Part shown: in pieces, positions 1 through 9,289 of the stretch | Layout of the letters: each line of letters opens with the position of its first letter | Position numbering within the stretch: position 1 is the stretch's first letter | NCBI RefSeq assembly: GCF_007830355.1 | Contig: NZ_VLKO01000003.1 | Span: forward strand, 231-64,230 | DNA: 64,000 nt | Direction of reading: 5' to 3' | Origin: Flavobacterium tiangeerense | Lineage (GTDB): Bacteria; Bacteroidota; Bacteroidia; Flavobacteriales; Flavobacteriaceae | Notes under the pieces: model-generated | Database searches by the model: none | What the model was told of the DNA's origin: nothing | What the model saw: the letters and a program-made list of their open reading frames with translations, nothing else | Program-made: the position numbers and the translations under genes

Positions 1-846
1 TTAGCATCTGCAGCTAATTTGGCTTTGGTTTCTGCTTCTGATTTTGCTTTGGCGTCTTCAGCTTGTTTCGCAGCTTCGGCATCTGCTTTCGCTTTGGTAT
101 CAGCAGCTTTTTTCGCCGCTTCTGCATCTGCTTTTGCTTTAGCTTCTGCAGCTAATTTCAGTTTTGAAGCTTCAGCATCCGCTTTCGCTTTGGCATCTGC
201 TGCTAATTTGGCTTTCGTTTCTGCATCCGCTTTCGCTTTGACATCAGCAGTTTGTTTGGCCGCTTCTGCATCTGCTTTTGCTTTAGCGTCAGCAGCTAAT
301 TTCAGTTTTGCAGCTTCTGCATCCGCTTTCGCTTTGGCATAAGCAGCTTGTTTGGCCGCTTCGGCATCTGCTTTTGCTTTAGCATCTGCTGCTAATTTGG
401 CTTTGGCAACCTCTTCAGGTTTAGGTTTGTTTGCAGCTTGTTTAGCAGCTTCGGCATCTGCTTTCGCTTTAGCATCGGCGGCTAGTTTGGCTTTAGCAAC
501 TGCTGCTTGTTTCACAGCCTCAGCATCAGCTTTGGCTTTGGCATCGGCAGCTAGTTTCGCTTTGGTTTCTGCTTCTGATTTTGCCTTAGCTTGCGCAGCT
601 TGTTTGGCTGCCTCGGCATCCGCTTTCGCTTTTGCATCTGCCGCTAGTTTTGTTTTCGCATCTGCTGCAGCAACAGGAACAACTACTTTAGCCTTAGCAT
701 CAGCCAATTGTTTGGCTCTTGCATCAGCAGCATCAGCAATTGCTTTCTCACGGTTCAATCTGTTCTCTTCTGCTTTTGCTTTTGCTTGTGCTTCTTTATC
801 TTGTCTTGCTTTTTGAGCAGCATCTGCTACGGCTTTAGCCTTAGCA
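1..846 (-). repeat. In-gene tandem repeat coding for Ala/Lys/Asp/Glu-rich helix
   Basis: This stretch is built of imperfect direct repeats of about 45-60 bp. On the plus strand they read like gcttctgcatctgctttcgc and encode AKAKADAEAAK-type units. Units vary by substitution and by small in-frame length changes (AKLAADAK, ASKLKLAAEAK, AYAKAKADAEAAK). The reading frame is intact throughout, so the repeat is under coding constraint. Such arrays can expand or contract by slippage. Confidence 0.85.
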
Positions 847-1886
847 GCTTTTAAATCATTTTCTTTTTGTATATCTGAAGCTGATTTTTGTGTCACTTTA
901 GGTGTTGACGGTGGTCTTGGAACCGATTTAGGTTCTAATTTTGGGAGTATCGAACCTTCTTCCTCATCCTCATTACTATACTTGCCACTGAACTTGTAGG
1001 CTAAAACAATTTCATGCGAAGGTCCAAATTGAGTAAAATTACCCAATGCTTTTTCATAGTTATATTCCAAAGCAATTCTGGATGTAAGATTAAGTCCTAT
1101 CCCCGCTGAAACACCGTGAAATGAATTGTAACCTGCTTGTGCCCAAACTCCGTTAGGAATACTGAACATCATTAAACCAGAAAGTATAGTTTGTTCTTTT
1201 TTAATCTCAGTACGAACAAGACCCGAAAATTTACTTCGGTCAAAGAAACCATTACTGTCAATAAAACCCGTATACATTATATGTGCTTGTAGTGCTCGTT
1301 GTGGGTCATCTTGCACCATTTGTGATGTTTCTAAATTATACAGAACCGCATTGTTTAGAGCAAGTCCAAAATCAAAAAAAGCTGTTCCGTAGTTGATCCC
1401 TGGACTTACAACTAGTAAGGAATTTGAAGGAACTAATCCTAATGCAGGGTCGGTATAATTACTAACTACTTTACCTGTATTAATTCCACTTTTATAAAAA
1501 CCTAGATTTAAACCAAAAGTAAGATTATTGTCTTCACTGAGATATACATTTTGTGCAAAGTTGGCCACTCCACCAAATGTTGTAAGTACGCCATAATTTT
1601 GTTGAAACAATCCTATACCAATTCCTTGATTTTCACCAAAACGTCCAGAATAACTCGCCAAATACGTTTGCGGCGCATTTTCAAATTGCACCCATTCCCG
1701 CTTATTAAAAATGGTCGCGTATGAGTTTTGCTCTCTAGCAAAACTAAAAGCAGGATTGATTAAAAATTTATGGAACTTAAGTGAATTTCTAACTGGTATA
1801 TTGAAAGAGACCACACCATTATCTTGTGAATGGATAGTCTGAAGTAAACAGAAAAAAAAACAAAAACTAAAAAAAATATTTTTCAT
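1..1886 (-). CDS. PorP/SprF-family T9SS outer-membrane protein with long Ala/Lys-rich tail (3' end outside window)
   Basis: The ORF starts at the ATG at 1884-1886 with a signal peptide ending in LLQTIHSQ and stays open to the window edge, giving at least 628 residues. Residues about 20-315 look like a PorP/SprF beta-barrel: an early conserved NPAFSFAREQNSY-like segment, repeated short beta strands, and a final EIVLAYKFSG strand. PorP/SprF proteins are outer-membrane partners of T9SS substrates that carry type B sorting domains. A Pro-rich linker follows (KSVPRPPSTP), then about 290 residues of helical, TolA-like repeats such as AKLAADAKAKADAEAAKQA. The gene starts 1 base after the stop of the type B sorting-domain gene, the usual SprF/substrate pairing. 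The charged tail is far beyond the usual family length (about 300-340 aa). It could span the periplasm or lead to another domain beyond the window. The family call is firm; the tail's role is unknown. Confidence 0.8.
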   Translation of the reverse strand, partial: MKNIFFSFCFFFCLLQTIHSQDNGVVSFNIPVRNSLKFHKFLINPAFSFAREQNSYATIFNKREWVQFENAPQTYLASYSGRFGENQGIGIGLFQQNYGVLTTFGGVANFAQNVYLSEDNNLTFGLNLGFYKSGINTGKVVSNYTDPALGLVPSNSLLVVSPGINYGTAFFDFGLALNNAVLYNLETSQMVQDDPQRALQAHIMYTGFIDSNGFFDRSKFSGLVRTEIKKEQTILSGLMMFSIPNGVWAQAGYNSFHGVSAGIGLNLTSRIALEYNYEKALGNFTQFGPSHEIVLAYKFSGKYSNEDEEEGSILPKLEPKSVPRPPSTPKVTQKSASDIQKENDLKAAKAKAVADAAQKARQDKEAQAKAKAEENRLNREKAIADAADARAKQLADAKAKVVVPVAAADAKTKLAADAKAKADAEAAKQAAQAKAKSEAETKAKLAADAKAKADAEAVKQAAVAKAKLAADAKAKADAEAAKQAANKPKPEEVAKAKLAADAKAKADAEAAKQAAYAKAKADAEAAKLKLAADAKAKADAEAAKQTADVKAKADAETKAKLAADAKAKADAEASKLKLAAEAKAKADAEAAKKAADTKAKADAEAAKQAEDAKAKSEAETKAKLAADA

Positions 1887-1887
1887 G

Positions 1888-3345
1888 TTACCTAATTACT
1901 GTGATGGAACCCTTTTTAATCGTATTATCTTGAGTTGTTATGATATAGTAATAAATGGGATTCACAGATTTAAAATCCAGTTGCTCTTCTGGCCAATTAT
2001 TTTGATAATTTGTAGTATTCAAAACCATTTCACCCCTTGCATTTAAGACCACCACCGATGTGTTTGTACCACTTATATATTGTTGTGGAATGATCCAAGT
2101 ATCATTGATACCATCATTATTAGGACTTATTATATTTGGAATTAAAACCACATTAGGATCTACGAAAGGAAAACGGATTTCAAATGGAAATTCTTTTTTT
2201 GAAATGCAACCGGTAGTTTGTGTTATGGTTAAAGAATAATTTCCTTCTTGAGTTGCATTAAATGTATTTGTAGTGGCTGATGGTATCAAAGTACCATTCA
2301 AGAACCATTCAAAAGTAGGATTATTTGCTGATGTAGTTGCTACTATTTGCTTAGTTTCTCCTTCCTTGATAATTGTTGTTCCTGTGACATTTAAGGAACT
2401 TGTAAAAGGTACATTTACTAGATTGATGGCTCCTGTAAAGGTACAGCCTCCAAAATCAACTCTAACCGTATAATTCCCAGCTGTAGTGGTATTATAATTT
2501 TGGCTAGTGGCGCCCACAATGGCGACATCGTTTAAAAACCACTGGTAGGTATTTCCAGCTTGTGTACTTAATGTTGTTGGCCCTTCTGACGGACAAAATG
2601 GATTTCCTTTGCTTGACGTAACAATTGCAGCTGTATTAGAAGCTTCACTCACAATAACTCTATTGGAATATGAATCGGAAGTACACGTACCGTAATTGGT
2701 TTCTACATAATACCTTCCTGGTGCAGTAACAGTAAGACTAGGAGTTGTGGCTATAGGTACTAAACTAGGTTCTTTAAACCATTTAAAAGTCAGTGATGGA
2801 TATTTTAAAGGAGAATCATTAGTTCCTGTTCCCGGATTGTCAATGGTCAATACATACGAACCACCTCTACAATACGTGGCGTTTTGATTGAAATTATTGA
2901 TAGAAAATTGTGTGTCTTGTAACTTGTAATAAGCCGCAAATGCGTTAGAACTAGGACTAGTTGCTACAGGAGCAGTACTGCGTACTCTGATTCTGAAGTT
3001 TTCACCTCCCGTTGTGATAGGAACTGCAAAAACAAAAGTTCTTGAGGAAAGTGTGGCAGAATTTGGTTTCTCTGTGAAACTAAGAGCTATTGGAGTGGAA
3101 AAATTTCCCACTCCATCGGACAGCTCTAGTATAAATTGATTTGAGGCGCTTAATGATCCCGCAGGATTGAATGAAAAACTAACCTCAAAACTATTAAAAG
3201 TACTATTTGCACAAATTTTAGTAAAACCAAGTGAAGGCTTGTTTATTGTAAATTGTGCGTGTAAGGAATTAACTGCTAATAAAAACAGCAATAAAAATAA
3301 AAATTGATAAGCTTTAAAAATAGTAGGGGGGCGTCTACATTTCAT
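1888..3345 (-). CDS. T9SS substrate with gliding-motility-associated type B C-terminal domain
   Basis: The 485-aa protein has an N-terminal signal peptide (residues 1-31, ending VNSLHAQ), several Ig/PKD-like beta modules with paired Cys (CRGGSY, NPFCPSEGPTTL) and a C-terminal domain beginning NVVLIPNIISPNNDG followed by INDTWIIP. That domain is the hallmark of the gliding-motility-associated C-terminal family (CHU_C / type B sorting domain, TIGR04131), which directs export through the T9SS and needs a PorP/SprF partner. The partner gene begins 1 base downstream. The protein is probably surface-exposed or released. The upstream neighbour at 3390-4691 is 44 bp away, so all four minus-strand genes are likely one operon. 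Signal and sorting domains are clear; the ligand of the Ig-like modules is unknown. Confidence 0.85.
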   Translation of the reverse strand: MKCRRPPTIFKAYQFLFLLLFLLAVNSLHAQFTINKPSLGFTKICANSTFNSFEVSFSFNPAGSLSASNQFILELSDGVGNFSTPIALSFTEKPNSATLSSRTFVFAVPITTGGENFRIRVRSTAPVATSPSSNAFAAYYKLQDTQFSINNFNQNATYCRGGSYVLTIDNPGTGTNDSPLKYPSLTFKWFKEPSLVPIATTPSLTVTAPGRYYVETNYGTCTSDSYSNRVIVSEASNTAAIVTSSKGNPFCPSEGPTTLSTQAGNTYQWFLNDVAIVGATSQNYNTTTAGNYTVRVDFGGCTFTGAINLVNVPFTSSLNVTGTTIIKEGETKQIVATTSANNPTFEWFLNGTLIPSATTNTFNATQEGNYSLTITQTTGCISKKEFPFEIRFPFVDPNVVLIPNIISPNNDGINDTWIIPQQYISGTNTSVVVLNARGEMVLNTTNYQNNWPEEQLDFKSVNPIYYYIITTQDNTIKKGSITVIR

Positions 3346-3389
3346 AATTAGTTTTGCATCAACTTGTCAGCTACTTTAATACAGCATCC

Positions 3390-4691
3390 TTAATTAGACG
3401 CTGTAATTTTTGATAATTGTAAACGGAAATCCGGTCTTTTTTCATTGGCAAAGTCAATAAAAGTCTCTGCATTATTACTGTTTGGCGAAAAGTAATTAAA
3501 CAGGTTGGTTTGACCGTAATAAGACTCTAAATCTTCATTATTAGAGTTATCAACAATAAAGATGTTTCCTTTACAGTTATTAAAGTACATAGATTCAAAC
3601 TTAATTTTAGCTAAGTTCTCTTCATTCATTTGAATTTTGTTATCCAATAAAACTGCCGGTTTGAAACCAGAGATTACAGTACGCTTGCAATTGAGTGAAG
3701 CATTTTCAGCAATATAAATGGCCTCTTTAACTAAACCTGATTCAATATCAGCATTAATATTAGCACTATTGTTAACAAGTGTTAAATTAGTGGCTACCAC
3801 CAATGTCTGTTTTTTAGAAAAATCCACTTCTTCTTTCTTATTGTAAGAAGCAATGTCTAAACATCTGGAACCATTTTTACTTGATAAAAAGGAAGAACGA
3901 ATGGCAAGAGAGTTTGTCAAGCTACTTTGAGCACCATAATTAAAACGGTAATCATCATTACTAGATTTGTATGAAACAACTTGAGATAAATTGGTATCAC
4001 CACCAAAAATTTCAAATGAATTCCCACCAGAGAAACTAATCATTATATTTTGTAAAATGGTTTTGTTTCCAACACCTGCCAAAAAAAGAGAATTTAAATT
4101 TCCTCCACCTGTTGAAAGCTTTGATCCAGCAAATTCAATGCGAACGTATCTCATAATACCAGAATTCCCAGCAGGATTATTACCACCGTAAGATGTTAAA
4201 GTCGGAATAAAATCCGTACTACTTCCTGTATTTACTGATGCAACACCTCCAAATTTATTTAAAGGAGCATCACCTAATATTACAATACCACCCCAATCTC
4301 CAGCTTTTCTCAAACTGCGATTCGAAGTAAAGACAATAGGATCTGTTTCTAGACCATCTGCAATGATACTAGCACCTTTAGTAATTATTAAAGTTCCTTT
4401 GGTATCAAAGTCTCCAATAATTTTAGTTCCAGGTTCAATAGTAAGCACGGCGTTGTTAGTCACATAAACATTACCTTGTAGCAAGTAAATATTTTTCTTG
4501 TACAATTTAGTATTTGCAGTTATGTTAACTGCCAATATTTGATTGGCTTCTCCGTAATCTACTTTGTTAGACTTAAACTCGGTCCAGTTATTCAACCAAT
4601 TATTAAGTCCAATAATTCCTTTTTCTTGCTGTGCCTGAGCAGTTGAAATTACCAATAGAAAAATTGTTAAAATTCGGGGGAAATTTTTCAT
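3390..4691 (-). CDS. Secreted right-handed beta-helix-like protein
   Basis: The protein has 433 aa with a signal peptide (MKNFPRILTIFLLVISTAQAQ). The body holds short hydrophobic beta rungs typical of Bacteroidota parallel beta-helix proteins: VTNNAVLTIEPGTKI, GTLIITKGASIIADG, DPIVFTSNRSLRKAGDWGGI. Related proteins often begin with this lead-in (VYVTNNAVLTIEPG) and are annotated only as hypothetical. No type A or B sorting domain is visible at the C-terminus (ends RLQLSKITASN), so it may be periplasmic or lipid-independent outer-membrane associated. It lies in the minus-strand operon between the 146-aa protein and the type B substrate, suggesting a shared envelope or surface job. The fold is likely; no function is assigned. 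Confidence 0.7.
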   Translation of the reverse strand: MKNFPRILTIFLLVISTAQAQQEKGIIGLNNWLNNWTEFKSNKVDYGEANQILAVNITANTKLYKKNIYLLQGNVYVTNNAVLTIEPGTKIIGDFDTKGTLIITKGASIIADGLETDPIVFTSNRSLRKAGDWGGIVILGDAPLNKFGGVASVNTGSSTDFIPTLTSYGGNNPAGNSGIMRYVRIEFAGSKLSTGGGNLNSLFLAGVGNKTILQNIMISFSGGNSFEIFGGDTNLSQVVSYKSSNDDYRFNYGAQSSLTNSLAIRSSFLSSKNGSRCLDIASYNKKEEVDFSKKQTLVVATNLTLVNNSANINADIESGLVKEAIYIAENASLNCKRTVISGFKPAVLLDNKIQMNEENLAKIKFESMYFNNCKGNIFIVDNSNNEDLESYYGQTNLFNYFSPNSNNAETFIDFANEKRPDFRLQLSKITASN

Positions 4692-4745
4692 GGGATTAAA
4701 ATTTAATTATTTATTATATATTAAGAATAGGAAAGAAAGTATCCA

Positions 4746-5186
4746 TTACAATCCTTCAAATTCATGCAATGATTTCATTGTGGTTTCAAAAAATAATATT
4801 GCTGCAACCAATGTGTTTTTATCAGCATAAGGCAACATTTTCTTTTGGAAATCTGTAGATACAACTAGAAAATCTTGTGTTCCTTGAGCCACATCTTCTA
4901 ATGCTTTTTTATTTACTGCATCATTAGGAATGCCTAAATCAGATATGGTTACTCCTGGCAATTTTGCTAGGGCAATGTTTGGCAAGATCTTAACAAGCAC
5001 TCTTACACGTTCTGTGTATAGCTCAATTAGCTCTCCTTTTTGCATCGATTTCAATTGATCTAAATCATGAAATGTTCTTATGGAAGCATCTTTACTAATT
5101 ATGCTTCTTTCTACAACTTTCGCTTGTGAAAAGGCAGCACCCGTCGACATTAAAAAAAAACTTAAAACAATAACTTTCGCTTTCAT
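4746..5186 (-). CDS. Small secreted protein of unknown function
   Basis: The 146-aa ORF begins with a clean signal peptide (MKAKVIVLSFFLMSTGAAFSQA). The mature part is mostly helical, with no cysteine and no motif I recognise. It contains a basic stretch (ELYTERVRVLVKILPNIALAKLPG) and ends HEFEGL. It is the first gene of the minus-strand operon and lies 54 bp before the beta-helix gene. The long AT-rich upstream gap probably carries the operon promoter. Being co-transcribed with a T9SS substrate and a SprF-like barrel suggests an envelope role. The coding call is supported by the signal peptide and by position; the function is unknown. Confidence 0.65.
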   Translation of the reverse strand: MKAKVIVLSFFLMSTGAAFSQAKVVERSIISKDASIRTFHDLDQLKSMQKGELIELYTERVRVLVKILPNIALAKLPGVTISDLGIPNDAVNKKALEDVAQGTQDFLVVSTDFQKKMLPYADKNTLVAAILFFETTMKSLHEFEGL

Positions 5187-5461
5187 AATATTATATTAAA
5201 AAAATTTATTTAAGGTAACAAATCTAAACATTTAAACTTAAAACAACATACGTTTTTATTTTTATTTTGGTTTTGGTGTTGAATTGTTAACAATTTTTGG
5301 TTAATAAGTTCCCAATGCCTTTGTTTTATTGGTTTTTTTTAATTAGAAACATTACAAATAATGTGGAGTTTACTAATTTTCGTTCAAAACTCAAGTGCAT
5401 TTAGGGTAAATTTACATTTTTTAACAATCCATACCGTATTAAAAACAAATCAAAACGCCTA

Positions 5462-5487
5462 TAACCACGTATTTATACCTATATGAT
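5462..5487 (-). promoter_or_regulatory. Candidate operator motif GTATAAATACGTGGTTA, shared with 63710-63738
   Basis: Read on the minus strand this site is ATCATA, 3 bases, then GTATAAATACGTGGTTA. A close relative (ATCATA, 6 bases, GTAAAAATACGCGGTTA) lies upstream of the tyrosinase gene in the same orientation. Both are about 225-275 bp upstream of a minus-strand start codon. The 17-base cores differ at two positions. The regulatory role is inferred. Confidence 0.35.
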
Positions 5488-5970
5488 TCTTAAAAGTAAT
5501 AAAAGTTGCTTAATTATTACGTTTTTTTAAAAAAAATCTTTAGTTGCTTCTTAGCTTATCAACTTGTGCTTCCCTTTTAAAATAAAATATGAAAGTACAA
5601 ATACATGTTATAAAGCATATTACAAAAGGAATGCCAAAAAATACAAAACCTTAAAAATAAATTAAAAAAAAGTTAAAAACACGTGTCAGCTCCCATAAAT
5701 GTTAAATAAAAAAAAATTTATAAAATTTTAAAAAACATTAACATCCCTTTTAAACAATTCATTTGAAGGAGTTCTTATTTAAAAAAATAAAAAATGTTTA
5801 ACGACTTAATAAAAAGTAATTTCAATACTATGAAACTTATTAAGAAATTCAGGATTTGGTTAACCAAAAAAAAACATATCGTAATCTAGGTTTTCTAATA
5901 TGTGAATGGAGAAAGACCACTCTTTTTTAAAATTAAAAATTGAAAAATTTATGTCTCAATCATTTTCTAT

Positions 5971-5978
5971 TATCTTTG
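5971..5978 (+). promoter_or_regulatory. Bacteroidota -7 box TATCTTTG
   Basis: TATCTTTG fits the TAnnTTTG element of the Bacteroidota primary sigma factor. It lies only 4 bp before the ATG of the delta' gene, so the transcript would be leaderless or nearly so. The -33 element is weak (TTATG around 5949). Confidence 0.4.
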
Positions 5979-5982
5979 CTTC

Positions 5983-7131
5983 ATGCAATTTTCAGATATA
6001 TTAGGGCAAGAGCACATTAAGAGTCACTTGACAAAAAATGCTAGTTTGGGAAGGATTCCACACGCGCAACTGTTTGTTGGGCCTGAGGGTTCTGGGACAT
6101 TGCCCATGGCTATAGCCTATGCACAATACATTATTTGCAATAACTCAAACGGAGAAAACAGTGATGTTAATGCCGCTTGCAACATCAAATTTGAGAAATT
6201 TGCACACCCTGATTTGCATTTTATTTACCCTACAGTTAGCACTGATGCTATAAAAGGAAAACCCAAAAGCTTAGATTTTATTACGGAATGGAGGGGATTC
6301 ATAGAAAAAAAACCGTTCGGTAGCTTGTTTGACTGGTACCAAGTATTAGACGTAAAAAACAAACAAGGGGAAATAAGAGTTGAAGATGCACAAGAGATTT
6401 TGAAATCACTAGCTCTTAAATCATTTGAAGGAGGTTACAAAATCATGATTGTATGGATGGCTGATAAGCTGAACATACCCGCCTCTAATAAATTATTGAA
6501 ATTATTAGAAGAACCAAGTGATAAGACTGTGTTTATTTTAATTTCTGAAAACGAAGAAGACATTATACAAACCATTCGCTCTCGCTGTCAAGTATTGCAT
6601 TTTAATGGTTTAAGTGAATCAACAATAGCCCAAGCTTTAGAAAAAGAATGGGAAGTTGATGCCGCAACAGCGCAAAAAATAGCACACCAAGCACAAGGAA
6701 ATTATAATAAAGCCCAGCAATTGTTGCAACCCAATAGAGATACCGATTTTTTTGAAAAATGGTTTGTTGACTGGGTACGTGCCGCATTTAGGGCAAAAGG
6801 AAATGCTGCAGCCATTCAGGATTTGATACAATGGAGTGAACAAATAGCGGTCTTAGGTAGAGAAACCCAAAAGGAATTTTTACAGTTTTGCATCGAAATG
6901 TTCCGACAAGCCTTGTTACTTAACTATCAAACACCATCTCTTGTTTACATAGAACCTAAAGTAGAGAAGTTCAAACTAGAGAATTTTGCTCCTTTTGTAA
7001 ACGGAAATAACATTTTTGACATCTATAAAGAACTATCGGATGCCATGTATCACATTGAAAGAAATGGAAATGCCAAAATTATCCTAACCGACTTGTCTAT
7101 AAAACTAACACGATTAATCCATAAAAAATAA
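5983..7131 (+). CDS. holB: DNA polymerase III subunit delta'
   Basis: The 382-aa protein opens with the clamp-loader signature MQFSDILGQEHIKSHL and IPHAQLFVGPEGSG (degenerate Walker A near residues 33-38). It also has the AAA+ landmarks EDAQEILKSLALKSFEGGYKI, MADKLNIPASNKLLKLLEEP and IIQTIRSRCQ (sensor region). In the family, delta' is a subunit of the clamp-loader complex that places the beta clamp on primed DNA. The degenerate P-loop (no GKT) is usual for delta', which does not hydrolyse ATP. The length fits Bacteroidota delta' proteins. A -7 box ends 4 bp upstream of the ATG. The DoxX-like gene follows after 5 bp. Confidence 0.88.
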   Translation: MQFSDILGQEHIKSHLTKNASLGRIPHAQLFVGPEGSGTLPMAIAYAQYIICNNSNGENSDVNAACNIKFEKFAHPDLHFIYPTVSTDAIKGKPKSLDFITEWRGFIEKKPFGSLFDWYQVLDVKNKQGEIRVEDAQEILKSLALKSFEGGYKIMIVWMADKLNIPASNKLLKLLEEPSDKTVFILISENEEDIIQTIRSRCQVLHFNGLSESTIAQALEKEWEVDAATAQKIAHQAQGNYNKAQQLLQPNRDTDFFEKWFVDWVRAAFRAKGNAAAIQDLIQWSEQIAVLGRETQKEFLQFCIEMFRQALLLNYQTPSLVYIEPKVEKFKLENFAPFVNGNNIFDIYKELSDAMYHIERNGNAKIILTDLSIKLTRLIHKK

Positions 7132-7136
7132 AACCT

Positions 7137-7520
7137 ATGAACAACACTACTTCAATTTTAATTTTAATTTTTTTGGCTATTACCTTTTTACAATCCAGTT
7201 ATGACAAACTGTTTTATTGGAAAGATAATGTGGAATGGCTAAAAGGACATTTTGCCAATACACCGCTTAAAAATCAAGTGCCACTGGCTTTGCTCAACAT
7301 TCTCGTTCTAGAACTAATTACGGGAATATTAAGTGTTGTAGGTTGCATTGAATTGTTCATCAATAACGGAAGAGTGTTTGGGTATTACGGAGCTGTATTT
7401 GCATGTATTACCTTATTGATGCTGCTTTTTGGTCAGCGTTTGGCCAAGGATTATGATGGAGCAAGAACCATTGTAATTTACTTTATACCCGCTATTTTAG
7501 CCGTATATTTGTTGAACTAA
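7137..7520 (+). CDS. DoxX-like integral membrane protein
   Basis: The 127-aa protein has four hydrophobic segments (about residues 6-20, 46-70, 80-98 and 108-126) with FLQSSYDKLFYWKDNVEWLK after the first, typical of small DoxX/DoxD-like membrane proteins. Members of this superfamily are quinone- or redox-associated in some cases, but most are uncharacterised, and no specific substrate can be inferred here. It follows the delta' gene by 5 bp and is probably co-transcribed. The thioesterase gene follows after 35 bp. Confidence 0.65.
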   Translation: MNNTTSILILIFLAITFLQSSYDKLFYWKDNVEWLKGHFANTPLKNQVPLALLNILVLELITGILSVVGCIELFINNGRVFGYYGAVFACITLLMLLFGQRLAKDYDGARTIVIYFIPAILAVYLLN

Positions 7521-7555
7521 ATTATTATTTTTAGAAAAAAGAACTTTTTATATTT

Positions 7556-8065
7556 ATGACACCAAAAAATCCATCTGAGTCTTTAACAACACTCACCGAT
7601 CTTGTTTTACCGAGTGAAACAAATCCTTTGAACAACCTTTTTGGAGGAGAATTGCTGGCAAGAATGGATCGTGCTGCAAGTATAGCTGCAAGAAGACATT
7701 CCCGCCGAATTGTAGTTACCGCATCTGTAAATCATGTTGCGTTCAATAGAGCCATTCCGCTAGGGAGCGTAGTTACTGTTGAAGCTAAAGTTTCGAGAGC
7801 TTTTAAAAGTTCAATGGAAATATATATTGATATTTGGGTAGAGGATAGAGAATCTGGAAATAAAACCAAAGCAAACGAAGCCATCTATACCTTTGTAGCT
7901 GTAGATGACACTGGTAGACCTGTAGAAGTACCCCAAATTGTTCCCGAAACAGAACTGGAAAAACAACGTTTTGAAGCAGCACTTAGACGTAAACAATTGA
8001 GCTTAGTTTTGGCTGGAAAAATGAACCCGCACGACGCCACAGAATTGAAGGCTTTGTTTACCTAA
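7556..8065 (+). CDS. Acyl-CoA thioesterase (hotdog fold, YciA/BFIT type)
   Basis: The 169-aa protein carries the hotdog thioesterase signature NPLNNLFGGELLARMDRAAS (residues about 23-42), the conserved VVTASVNHVAF strand, and SMEIYIDIWVE. Family members hydrolyse acyl-CoA to free fatty acid and CoA in the cytoplasm; the Asn/Asp after LFGG and the Asp of the long helix are typical active-site residues. A C-terminal helical extension (ELEKQRFEAALRRKQLS) is common in this subgroup. It lies between a DoxX-like gene and recA, a neighbourhood that does not narrow the substrate. The family call is secure; chain-length specificity is unknown. Confidence 0.85.
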   Translation: MTPKNPSESLTTLTDLVLPSETNPLNNLFGGELLARMDRAASIAARRHSRRIVVTASVNHVAFNRAIPLGSVVTVEAKVSRAFKSSMEIYIDIWVEDRESGNKTKANEAIYTFVAVDDTGRPVEVPQIVPETELEKQRFEAALRRKQLSLVLAGKMNPHDATELKALFT

Positions 8066-8079
8066 TAACGATAAACTAG

Positions 8080-8205
8080 AAAATAGATTTCAAATTTTTA
8101 TCGAAAGGAAAAATTGTAATTGAAAAAGAAGTATTTTTACAAGAACAATATATTAATTGCAATAATCAAATTGTGGCTACCAAGGTACACCACTTAAATT
8201 CATAG
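8080..8205 (+). pseudogene. Possible 41-codon coding remnant upstream of recA
   Basis: Between the thioesterase and recA there is an open stretch translating KIDFKFLSKGKIVIEKEVF and ending QIVATKVHHLNS before TAG. It has balanced amino-acid use but no usable ATG, and a stop codon just before it. It may be the tail of a lost gene or a chance ORF. Confidence 0.2.
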
Positions 8206-8247
8206 CGTTACAAACAAAAATAGATGAAAGAAAAGGTAAAAGAGAAG

Positions 8248-9255
8248 ATGAGTACAGAAAAAGAATCTAAATTAAAAGCGTTACAACTTACGCTTGACAA
8301 ACTAGACAAGACCTACGGAAAAGGTACTGTGATGAAAATGGGAGATAAAGCCATCGAAGAAGTAGAAACAATTTCTTCGGGATCTTTAGGAATAGATTTG
8401 GCTCTTGGCGTAAATGGATATCCAAAAGGAAGAATTATTGAAATCTACGGACCAGAATCATCAGGTAAAACAACTTTAACGTTGCATGCTATTGCCGAAG
8501 CTCAAAAAGCAGGTGGAATTGCAGCTTTTATAGATGCAGAACACGCATTTGATAGAAATTATGCAGAAAAATTAGGGGTAGATATTGAAAACCTAATTAT
8601 ATCTCAACCTGATAACGGAGAACAAGCCTTAGAAATTGCTGAAAACTTAATTCGCTCAGGCGCTATTGATATTGTAGTAATTGACTCCGTTGCTGCCTTG
8701 ACTCCAAAAAGTGAAATTGAAGGAGAAATGGGTGATTCTAAAATGGGATTGCACGCTAGATTGATGTCACAAGCTTTAAGAAAATTAACTGGAACCATAA
8801 GCAAAACAAATTGTACGGTATTTTTCATCAACCAGTTGAGAGAGAAAATCGGGGTTATGTTTGGTAATCCAGAAACTACAACGGGTGGTAATGCCTTGAA
8901 ATTTTATGCATCTGTACGATTAGACATTCGTCGTTCTACACAAATAAAAGATGGTGATAATGTTTTAGGAAACAGAACCAAAGTAAAAGTGGTTAAGAAC
9001 AAAGTTGCTCCACCATTTAAAGTAGCCGAATTTGATATCATGTATGGCGAAGGAATTTCAAAAACAGGTGAGATATTAGACTTAGCCGTTGAATTTGAAA
9101 TTATTAAGAAAGCTGGTTCTTGGTTTAGTTATGGCGAAACCAAATTAGGACAAGGTCGTGATGCTGTTAAAACCTTAATTAAAGACAATCCAGAATTAGC
9201 CGATGAGCTAGAGCTAAAAATTAAAGCTAGAATTAAAGAATTAGCTGGAGAATAA
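8248..9255 (+). CDS. recA: Recombinase RecA
   Basis: RecA forms ATP-dependent filaments on single-stranded DNA, drives homologous strand exchange and activates LexA-type cleavage in the SOS response. The protein has Walker A GPESSGKT at residues 68-75, the IDAEHAFD and VVIDSVAAL (Walker B) segments, the loop L1 [10 protein letters not shown] and loop L2 [21 protein letters not shown]. The start chosen is the ATG at 8248 ([12 protein letters not shown]), which gives 335 aa, the usual Flavobacterium RecA length. An in-frame ATG at 8224 would add eight charged residues. A strong intrinsic terminator follows 6 bp after the stop. Confidence 0.97.
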   Translation: MSTEKESKLKALQLTLDKLDKTYGKGTVMKMGDKAIEEVETISSGSLGIDLALGVNGYPKGRIIEIYGPESSGKTTLTLHAIAEAQKAGGIAAFIDAEHAFDRNYAEKLGVDIENLIISQPDNGEQALEIAENLIRSGAIDIVVIDSVAALTPKSEIEGEMGDSKMGLHARLMSQALRKLTGTISKTNCTVFFINQLREKIGVMFGNPETTTGGNALKFYASVRLDIRRSTQIKDGDNVLGNRTKVKVVKNKVAPPFKVAEFDIMYGEGISKTGEILDLAVEFEIIKKAGSWFSYGETKLGQGRDAVKTLIKDNPELADELELKIKARIKELAGE

Positions 9256-9261
9256 TTTTTT

Positions 9262-9289
9262 AAAAACCCGATTTTATCGGGTTTTTTTT
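9262..9289 (+). terminator. Intrinsic terminator of recA
   Basis: AAAAACCCGAT, a short loop, and ATCGGG followed by eight T form a stable stem and U-tract immediately after recA. Confidence 0.85.

Larger units (their letters stand above)
5187..5982. other. Intergenic region between divergent operons
   Basis: About 800 bp without a plausible gene, extremely AT-rich and with many A/T homopolymers. It holds the upstream region of the minus-strand T9SS operon, including a motif shared with the tyrosinase upstream region (5462-5487), and the promoter of the delta' gene at its right end. Nothing else was recognised. Confidence 0.6.

Noticed and set aside
19..816. Two plus-strand Ala/Ser/Phe-rich ORFs (107 and 154 aa)
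   Set aside because: They are antisense readings of the Ala/Lys repeat tail of the PorP/SprF gene; the minus-strand frame is open and has a natural N-terminal barrel.
8224..8247. Upstream ATG as the recA start
   Set aside because: It would add MKEKVKEK; the ATG at 8248 gives the usual 335-aa protein and the conserved N-terminus.
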